Program-made: the position numbers and the translations under genes
In this document: piece after piece, positions 56,740 to 64,000 of the stretch
Position numbering within the stretch: position 1 is the stretch's first letter
How the letters are laid out: each line of letters starts with the position of its first letter
Notes under the pieces: model-generated
The model's input: only the letters and a program-made list of their open reading frames with translations
Databases searched by the model: none
Told to the model about the DNA's origin: nothing
DNA from: Brachypterus glaber
Lineage: Eukaryota > Arthropoda > Insecta > Coleoptera > Kateretidae
Assembly (NCBI GenBank): GCA_958510825.1
Contig: CAUEHQ010000002.1
Span: 62,001-126,000 of the forward strand
Length of the DNA stretch: 64,000 nt
Direction of reading: 5' to 3'

Positions 56740-57576
56740 ACAAAGAAAAAACAATTTTTCCAGAAAAAAAAAATAGTTTTTTCAAAAAAAAATGTAAAAA
56801 ATTTTTTCTGTTAGGCTGAAAATACATGAACTAAGTGAAACTAACTAAAACTAACAAAATCATTCACTTATTCTAATTTTTAACTACCTTAAACTTAACA
56901 CCACACTAAACTTAAGTACATAGTTTCATTTGCAGTTCTATACCACTCGCTTGAATGAAATAGACGGCTTAGTATAAAGTCTGTGTGCCTTCAGAATATT
57001 CTGAAAAGTTTACTCACGCCCTTCCAGTGCGTAAGTGTTACCTTGATGTTGTCCCCTTAGACTGCATGATCTCCTCCTGTCGATGTTCTGGATATTATTT
57101 CCTTCACCTCAGCATTCGGGAAGTCACAGAGGTCTCTGGATAAGACTCCTATAGCAGGTGACTGATGACTTTTAGTCTTACAGGCTGAGCTGAACATTTT
57201 GTCTGCTAATACCTCCATTTACATGAAGTACAGTGTATCGATATTCGTTCAATACTGTGTTAAAATCATTCTGTTCGACAAAATTACACGGCACGAACGA
57301 CAAAGACCGCTCAAATGTTTATATTCTTTAGTCTTTTCGAACTTTTTTTTTATTGTGCATTAACTTAACCGGTAATACGTTTTAGTTTTTTAATACAACA
57401 CTTTATTTATAAAACACTCTTATTTATTTACTTTAAAATGTTTTTCGTTAGTTTTATTTATTTATTTATATTTCTTTATTATATATTACTTAGTAAGCTT
57501 ACTTATTTATTAATTTTCAACTCTAGAGTTTTTATTATGCAAATTATTACTATTATTATTATAACCAATATTCTTA
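56740..57576 (-). other. Gypsy-3 untranslated 3' region
   Basis: About 840 bp between the end of Pol and the polypurine tract. There is no env-like or other convincing frame. Confidence 0.6.
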
Positions 57577-59204
57577 TTACTTATTCTTATTAAAGATCCA
57601 GGGCTGATCAGGCACTGAACCCGCTGACCTAAGTCTACGTCCAATAGAACTCTCTTGTTCGCTATTTTGCGAATTAATATTAATTTCTGGTTCCGAACTT
57701 CTTACGTCATTGTTTTCTTCTACGTCATAAAATGATAAGTCGGATTCACTAAATTCTTCGACGTCGATGTCATTATTTTCATTGTTTGTTTCCGAAACGT
57801 CTGACAAATGTGTTGAATCATCCATTTCAGAGTTTGTGTTATTTTGGCTGCCTATCGAAACTCTTGGGTTGTCCCTCGTAACACTAGACTTCTCGTGTAT
57901 AACCTGGATTGGTTCATACAGTAAGTCTTCATTATCATCTTCTTCTGTTAAAATTTCATCGACATCCACATCTGATTCATATTCAATACGAATTGTGGCT
58001 GGTTTTAACCGGTTCACATGTGTTAATTGGATTTTTCCATCTTTAATATTTTTGATTTTATAAGTGACAGGACCCTTAACCTTTATAACTTCGTAAGGAC
58101 CGGACCATTTCTTATAAAATTTTCTTGCAATTTTATTTTTATTTATTTGGGGTGTGTGCAAGTACACTTTGTCACCTACTTTAAATGTTCTAGTTACTGC
58201 TTTTCGGTCTGCATATTTCTTTTGATTAATTGCACTTTTTGCCAAATTTTCTCTAGCTTGAGCATGCGCTTTTTGTAGTCTTAATACCATTTCTGATGCG
58301 TAATTCGAATCCAAATCATATTTAATCGCTTGTGGTTTTATTGTTAGATGATATGGTAAGGTCATATTTCTACCACAAAGTAAGTAAAATGGTGTTTCTT
58401 TTGTAGACTCACCTCTTATATTTCTATACGCACACATCACATAAGGTAATATAAGATCCCATTCCCGATATTTTTCACTAATAAAGTGTTTTAGCATTTG
58501 TTTTAGCGACCTGTGCAAATTTTCAATTAATCCGTTGCATCTAGGATTGCAGGGGGTTGTATACAGTCTGGATATATTTAACAGTTCGCAAACAGTGCTG
58601 AGACAAACTGTGTCCCATTGTCTGACAGAAGTTGTGCTGGAGTTCCATGTCTAAGAATAATATTTTCAACAAAGGCTCTAGCTACAGTAGCTTTTAGCGG
58701 GATAGCTTCTGCATAGCGGGTTGCGTAATCAATGCACGTCAATATATATTTAAATCCATTCAACGATCGGTGCAGTGGACCTGTTAAATCTATAGCTACA
58801 CGTCCAAATACTGCATTAGGAATAGCTAAATTTTGCAAATGAGCTTTAGGTAAAAATGGAGATTTTGTTACTGCACAAGAATAACAGCTTTCGCAAAATG
58901 CTTTTATATCCCTGTCCATTCCACGCCAATAAAAGTCATTTTTAATTATATCTTGCGTTTTTGTGATACCATTGTGACAGAATAATTTTGAGGCGTGACA
59001 CATAACCATGATATCGTGTTGTATACATTTTGGAGCTACTAATACGTCGGTCTTAGTATTATCGTTCCTTGTTTTATAAACCAATCCATCGGAGGTAATG
59101 TAATAATCTGTATCAATGTTTATATTATCTTTAATTGCTGCAATAAATCTATCTTCACTTTGCATTTTAAAAGGGGTCTGCCTAGGCCATATTACGTCGA
59201 TCAT
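57577..59204 (-). pseudogene. Gypsy-3 integrase
   Basis: The 59204-58578 frame holds a zinc finger of HHCC type (HASKLFCHN, CESCYSC), the first catalytic Asp (VAIDLTGPL) and the second (LLSDNGTQF). It is then broken by a shift. The third residue (NGLIEN) lies in the other frame just before 58518-57577, which continues with the integrase C-terminal region (KVGDKVYLHTP, KWSGPYEV) and a long acidic tail ending SIGRRLRSAGSVPDQPW. Integration activity would need an unbroken frame. Confidence 0.88.
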
Positions 59205-59334
59205 AGGACAAAAAAAACTCTGGCGTGTCTTTACTTATATTTGCAACTAGGCTATCCAGTGGCGTCTCGACTTCTTCCGAACTTACATAATTTTTGTCAT
59301 CAATATTTTCTGAGTTGTTTTCGATATCTTCCGG

Positions 59335-60568
59335 CTATTTGCACCTGGATAAGGCATCTGCAACATTTTCGGATCCTTTACGATAAACAACTTTAATATC
59401 GAATGACAGAAGAAACATGGCCCATCGTGCAAGACGAGATGAATATTCGCCACGGAATGACAGAAAATATTTTAATGGAGCATGATCAGTGACACAGGTG
59501 AATTGTCTCCCTGTCAATCATAATTTTTTTATTCCAAACACCAGTCCAAGGAGTTCTCTTTCTATAGTAGAATAATTGATTTCGCTTTTATTTAAGTTCC
59601 TGCTAGCGTAGCTTACAGGATGCTCTACCCCGTTATGTTCTTGAGCAAGGATTGCACTTATAGAAAACCCGCTGCTGTCCGTTAAAAGGATAAAACGCTT
59701 TGACATATCAGCATGTTTTAAAATATGTGGAGATATTAATGCTTCTTTTAAAGTCTGAAACGCTTTTTCTTGTTTATCTGTCCAAATAAAAGGCTGATCT
59801 TTCTTGGTAAGTTGAATTAAGAGATGTGCTATTGACGCAAACTTGTCTACAAAACGCCGGTAAAAGGAGCAGAACCCGATGAATGAACGTACCTCTTTAA
59901 CTGTTTTTGGAGTTGGATAATTTCTTAGAACTTTTGTTTTCTCATTATCGACCATGCACCCAGCTGCAGATATCTTATGCCCTAAATAAGTGATTTCTTT
60001 TTGCATGAAATGACATTTGGATGGTTTGAATTTTAAATTTGCATCTCTGGCCAGTTTAAAAACGTTTTCTAGTCTGGTCAAATGCTCATCAATATCAGAA
60101 TTACCTAAAACAACGCTTGAATTCATAATGATTATCCGGGGTTGAAAAAGCACTAATTTCTCTATCTCTAGGATCCAGTTCAATTTGGTAGTATCCACTC
60201 TGGAAATCCATAGTACTAAACAATTCCATTCCTGCTAGCTGTTCCAAAGATTCTTGTATATTTGGTAGTGGAAAATAATCAGTTTTGGTAATCTCATTTA
60301 GCTTCCTGTAATCAATGCATAATCTATATTCTGGCTTACTTCCTGCAGCTGTGCGTTTTTCTACCAATATGCAGTTTGATGACCAAGGGGAGGAAGATTC
60401 TGTTATTATGTCATTATCTAATAGGTCTTTAATTTGTTCATCTAATATTTTCTTCTTACTAAACGGTACCCTGTATGGTCGTTGACAAATTGGATGTACA
60501 TTTTCAGTAATAATTCTATGTTTAACCATATTAGCACAAGAAAGTTTCTGGGATGGGGCCTTAAACAC
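59335..60568 (-). pseudogene. Gypsy-3 reverse transcriptase and RNase H, YxDD box deleted
   Basis: 60568-60101 covers the RT N-part (YRLCIDYRKLNEIT, motif A FSTMDFQSGYYQI). 60198-59518 resumes with VLGNSDIDEHL, the connection region (TYLGHKIS) and RNase H (LLTDSSGFSISAIL). 59517-59335 is the RNase H end (CVTDHAPLKYFLS, NVADALSR) after an in-frame stop at 59518. At about 60110-60120 the sequence passes from the region just before the MPFGL block to just after the YxDD block, so motifs B and C, including the two catalytic aspartates, are gone. Confidence 0.88.
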
Positions 60569-60595
60569 GTCTATGTATTTTTTAATTAATTTTTG

Positions 60596-61318
60596 TCATT
60601 TTATTTCGCCGCTACTGGTGATCTTATCTAGCTTTAAAGATTTCAATATACTATCTTTATCGTCACTATTTATAATTTTTATAGACGCATCTGGGACTAC
60701 TGCGGTAAGATGCTCCGAATCGGCTTGAAATGCGACGGCTAGTGGTTCATGTTTGTTTATTTTAACTAAACTATCTGTTGCGTTTAAAATTCTAACAGGT
60801 ACGTATTTTGAGTTCTTACATAAAACTCGTGCTACATTCAAACAATCTTGAAAATAATAGGATTGTTCAATAACTAAATTTTCTGAACTTCCAAACGACT
60901 TGGCATTGTCGACAAATGCGCACGTCACTACTTCCGTTTTAGCTGGTATGCTAATCGTATTTGCTAAACGTACTGGTACTCCCTCAAAGTTATTGATAGT
61001 CTGGCTAGAAATTCGCGACTTTTCTGCCGTTTGACCAACTTTAGTTTGAGTTCCTACACTGAAGTTAGCATTTTCTTTATCCGTATTATTTTCCTTTATT
61101 TCTAAAACTTTCTTTACTTTTTCTTCTTTCTTCACTTTTTCTTCTTTCTTTACTTTTTCTCCTTCTTTCTTCTTCCTGTTTTGCCTAACATTTTTATCCT
61201 TACTTCCATGCTTCGTAACAATTTTTGAACTATTTGAACATGATTGACAAACATTCTTTGTACTTTTAACGCCGATAACACTATGTACTAGTATTTTCGT
61301 TAACTTGAATTTTTTCAA
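60596..61318 (-). pseudogene. Gypsy-3 protease-RT linker region
   Basis: A lysine/glutamate-rich segment with KKEEKV repeated (about residues 55-70) followed by a beta-rich region. An in-frame TGA (60596-60598) separates it from RT in the same frame, and a shift near 61300 separates it from protease. No enzymatic domain is recognised. Confidence 0.6.
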
Positions 61319-61934
61319 GAGGCTTTTCCAAAAGAATTTTATCCATTTGTCCTTTTAATTCTTGAATTGTTAATTGCAATTCTCCAACCTTTTTTGTTAA
61401 ATCCAGAATTCTATTTATTCCATATTCCATCTCTCTTTCTGGATATAATTCGAAAATGTTATTCTCTATTTTAAGAGTATTCGTTCCCCAGTCTATTGTT
61501 ACTTTAAATTTTTGTAGAAAATCTACACCCAATAATATAGGTGATTTTAAACCATCAACTTCTGATACGAAAAAATCGTGAGAAACTTTTTTATTTCCTA
61601 AATTAATTTCTGCTGAAATTACTCCTTCACAAGGAATCATATTTCCTTGTACGTCCTTTAATTCTACAACACTATCTCTAATTGTGAACCTTTTCGCAAA
61701 ATTCGGTTTTACAATGGAAATCACTGCGCCCGAGTCAATTAAACAGGGTAAAATTTCCCCATTTATATTTAGTTTAATTATCGATTGTGGGTCTATTGGG
61801 TCTATTCCCGTGGACTCGTGACAGTGATATATTTTTCCTTTTAATTTTTGTAAACCCGTCCGTCTCTTGCAACATCCTGAGGTTCGCCAGGTGTTGCCTG
61901 TCCGTTTAAATATTTCCTTGATCCCATCCTGCAC
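61281..61934 (-). pseudogene. Gypsy-3 protease (start of Pol)
   Basis: The frame lies -1 relative to Gag and overlaps it by 94 nt (61841-61934). The aspartic protease signature is LPCLIDSGAVISIV, with a further ILLGVDFL block, followed by a coiled-coil-like tail (LTKKVGELQLTIQELKGQMD). It would be made only by frameshifting from Gag at 61904-61910. The frame is intact until a shift near 61300. Confidence 0.85.
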
Positions 61935-62800
61935 TGCGCTTTATTATGACCCATTCTTTCGCATAGGTCACACTTATAGCTCCTGCAATTTCTAGAAAAA
62001 TGACCAGGTTTTCCACAGCGGAAACACAGTATCTTCTTTGTTGGACAATATCTTCGAATATGACATATTTCTTGACACTCAAAGCATTTAACATTATTTT
62101 GATAATTATTATTAAACGGTGGGCGACGGTTATTATTATTATAATAATTTACTGGTAAACGTTGATCAACAGAACGACAATCCTTATTGGCATTTATCAT
62201 GTTATGAATAACTTCTTCGCGAGTCGCAATATTTATTGCATCCGAAAGTTTTTCGGGAGCTGCTGATAGAACTCGTTGCTTAATGGGCAAAAGAAGGCCT
62301 GCCATAAATATAGCCAATGAATCCACTTCAAGTTTATTTTTCAAAGAATCGTTTAAAGGAGTAGTAATTGTCTGGCTTGCTGCTAATTTTACTCGTACTA
62401 AAAAATCTTTGCAATTTTCACCAACCCTTTGTTTGCACGTCATAAAGTTATTTAATACCTCTGAATAATATTTTCTCGTTTGGTATTGGTTTTGCAACAA
62501 TTTTTTAAAATCTGCCCAAATATTCGCTTGCTTAATTTCACTGCTTGACTGTACGAATCTTTTTGCTTGACCGATCATTTTTAAACGAGCCGTAGCAATT
62601 TGAGTTGTTTCGGACCATCTACATAAAGTTCCCATGTCTTCAATAAAATTTAAAAAATCATCGACATTTCCCGTACCATCAAATTCTTTAATCGCTGCGA
62701 TATTAGCCAAACTCATCTGGGACTCAACAAAATTGTGGGGCCACTCCACTTTAATGACTTGCTCAGCCGAAGCTGTAGCTCTAGGATTTGGTTGAGCCAT
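61841..62800 (-). CDS. Gypsy-3 Gag (319 aa)
   Basis: An intact Gag frame: capsid-like region (about 35-200, with IKEFDGTGNVDDFLNFIEDM and FLVRVKLAASQT), an asparagine-rich linker (YYNNNNRRPPFNNN), and three CCHC knuckles (CFECQEICHIRRYC, CFRCGKPGHFSRNC, CDLCERMGHNKAQC). The ATG is at 62800 after an A-rich leader. It packages the RNA into particles. Near its end it contains the slippery site that leads into Pol. Confidence 0.88.
   Translation of the reverse strand: MAQPNPRATASAEQVIKVEWPHNFVESQMSLANIAAIKEFDGTGNVDDFLNFIEDMGTLCRWSETTQIATARLKMIGQAKRFVQSSSEIKQANIWADFKKLLQNQYQTRKYYSEVLNNFMTCKQRVGENCKDFLVRVKLAASQTITTPLNDSLKNKLEVDSLAIFMAGLLLPIKQRVLSAAPEKLSDAINIATREEVIHNMINANKDCRSVDQRLPVNYYNNNNRRPPFNNNYQNNVKCFECQEICHIRRYCPTKKILCFRCGKPGHFSRNCRSYKCDLCERMGHNKAQCRMGSRKYLNGQATPGEPQDVARDGRVYKN
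61869..61910 (-). promoter_or_regulatory. -1 ribosomal frameshift signal (slippery heptamer plus stem-loop)
   Basis: On the element's strand TTTAAAC (plus 61904-61910) is in phase as T TTA AAC in the Gag frame, the canonical X XXY YYZ heptamer. A 6-nt spacer (61898-61903) is followed by a stem: GCAACACCTG (plus 61888-61897) pairs with CAGG-A-TGTTGC (plus 61869-61879). That gives 10 bp with one bulged A and an 8-nt loop. A -1 slip here enters the protease frame exactly. Confidence 0.88.
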
Positions 62801-63189
62801 TTTTTTTTTATTTGTAAATTTATTTTTTTCCGTGTAACTGAATTTAAGTTATACGATAGCACTACCCGTTAATAGAAGACAGAAAAAAAATCATAATACT
62901 TCTTCCGCATCTCGGAAAAATATATTCTCTTCGAATATTACACCAAAAATCTGATTTTTTTTTTCAAAAAAAAATCTAGAAAAAATTCTATCAATGCCTA
63001 AACTTTCTTCTAATCCATAAAAAACGTGGTTAGCGATGATCTGATGTGCATTATTAAAAAAAAAATTGATAAAAAATCCAAAAAAAAAATCCAAAAAAAA
63101 AAAAAATGTCGGTAAAATTTCGGTAAAATTGCAGAAAAATCCATAAAATTCCACGCTGTCTTCTAACCCGCGAAACACCTGACAACCAA
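62801..63189 (-). other. Gypsy-3 5' leader and primer-binding site
   Basis: On the element's strand a TGG-initial sequence (TGGTTGTCAGGTGTTTCG, plus 63171-63188) starts one base after the LTR and is the likely primer-binding site. The tRNA is not identified. The rest is A/T-rich untranslated leader. The phenylalanine-rich frame here is not a gene. Confidence 0.6.
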
Positions 63190-64000
63190 TGTTACGAAAC
63201 GCCTTTTCTACTACATATAGTTTTTAATAAATATTTCTATTACTCCTGTATTTTGGAGCGTTAAATTTGTTCTATAGAAAACCGAGCGGCTGTTTATGTT
63301 AACACCATTATATTTAATTATGGGTCGATGTACTATCTGATAGTTTCTAAGACGATTCATAAAGTATACAGAAATGCAATTGACTTCTGTTTAAGAGTAG
63401 CTAAATTCGTATAACGAGGTGTGCTTTAAAAAAAATAATTTCTTTTAATTCCTAATTAAATTTAATTACATAAATTGAAATTATTACATTTGGTCAACCT
63501 AATCTATACTTATATTTCTTAGTTAAATCTTTTAACTAATTTTCTAGTTCTGTTTACTGTGTTCCAAGTAGAATTTTATTTTTAATTTAAAATACATTTA
63601 TAAAAGTTTATAATGACCACACCCTAAATGTTACTCGACTTTTAATGTTCATATTTAAAATATAATTTTAAATCGCGGCACGGAAAATTCTAAGTCTCTT
63701 TTACATAAATTAATTTTCATTTTTTAAAAGTTTATATTCACTTATTATTTAAAAATTGTCAATCATATTTTTTAACAGTTAAATTTTCGTTTGGACTTAA
63801 GTCTTAAAAATGCAAAATTAATACAAGTCTTACACTTACATTATTTAAACAATCACTTTACACTAACTTAAAGTTTTCGGAGGCAAGTGTCACGTACAAG
63901 CTCGCCAAATAACTGATCCATTTCTGCAAAATTTTTAGCTTTATGTACCCTAAAATCTCGTAAATCTGAATTTAATTGCAATTTTAACAGTACCGACAAA
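63190..64000 (-). repeat. Gypsy-3 5' LTR, partial
   Basis: Starts TGTTACGAAACG and follows 55548 onward with about a dozen substitutions and small indels, including a rewritten block near 63787-63803. About 370 bp of it lies beyond the window. Confidence 0.9.

Larger units (their letters stand above)
55548..64000 (-). mobile_element. Ty3/Gypsy element Gypsy-3 (right LTR runs off the window)
   Basis: Minus-strand element with a 1.18-kb LTR at 55548-56726 and the matching start of the other LTR at 63190. Gag, protease, RT, RNase H and integrase are in order between them. About a dozen differences are visible over the 811 bp of LTR that can be compared, so the insertion is older than Gypsy-1. 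Several stops, shifts and an RT deletion make it inactive. Confidence 0.92.

Noticed and set aside
1..64000. tRNA, rRNA or snRNA genes
   Set aside because: No cloverleaf with internal promoter boxes or rRNA-like stretch was seen. A covariance-model scan would be needed to exclude them fully.

Overview
This is a eukaryotic, AT-rich window that is almost entirely transposable elements. The only host coding sequence I can support is two partial genes, a DTWD1-type tRNA-modification gene (minus strand, first exon ending at 3722) and an ebi/TBL1-type corepressor gene (plus strand, first two exons 15203-15627). The spliced genes, the 82-bp intron, the element types (Ty3/Gypsy with -1 frameshifting, CR1/Jockey-like LINEs, Penelope, mariner, many TA-flanked palindromes ending CAGGGTG) and the low GC all point to an arthropod, most probably an insect. 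I cannot fix the order from sequence alone. There is one 200-base assembly gap (37392-37591).

Region by region. 1-3700: a 1.9-kb palindromic element carrying two younger insertions, then a small inverted-repeat element. 3722-15627: the divergent host gene pair, whose start codons would lie only about 230 bp apart but are separated by an 11-kb Foldback-like element (about 3978-15023). That element has inverted ends, two oppositely oriented arms of 158-bp tandem repeats, and an internal loop into which an intact Ty3/Gypsy element with identical LTRs (6429-12074) has inserted. 15.9-26.1 kb: a Copia relic and a set of nested inverted-repeat DNA elements, several with visible target duplications. 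26.5-34.3 kb: a decayed LINE (LINE-A) holding a short-LTR Gypsy element (29070-33492), which itself holds a 230-bp retroposon. 35.3-37.4 kb: two head-to-head Penelope fragments, one interrupted by a 5'-truncated LINE with a 14-bp target duplication.

37.8-42.8 kb: LINE-B (plus strand) sits inside LINE-C (minus strand). 43.2-55.3 kb: a cluster of palindromes within palindromes, about 9.4 kb across, containing 460-bp repeat units, three TA-flanked inverted-repeat elements and a mariner-like element with a 3'-truncated transposase. 55548-64000: a third Gypsy element (minus strand, right LTR running off the window). It is degenerate but still shows a textbook -1 frameshift signal (UUUAAAC plus a stem-loop) at its gag-pol overlap.

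The genes do not work together as a pathway: the window is a record of layered insertions around a divergent housekeeping promoter. The findings most worth following are the Foldback-like giant between the two host genes, the frameshift signal, the in-frame duplicated integrase core, and the hairpin-tailed retroposon family.
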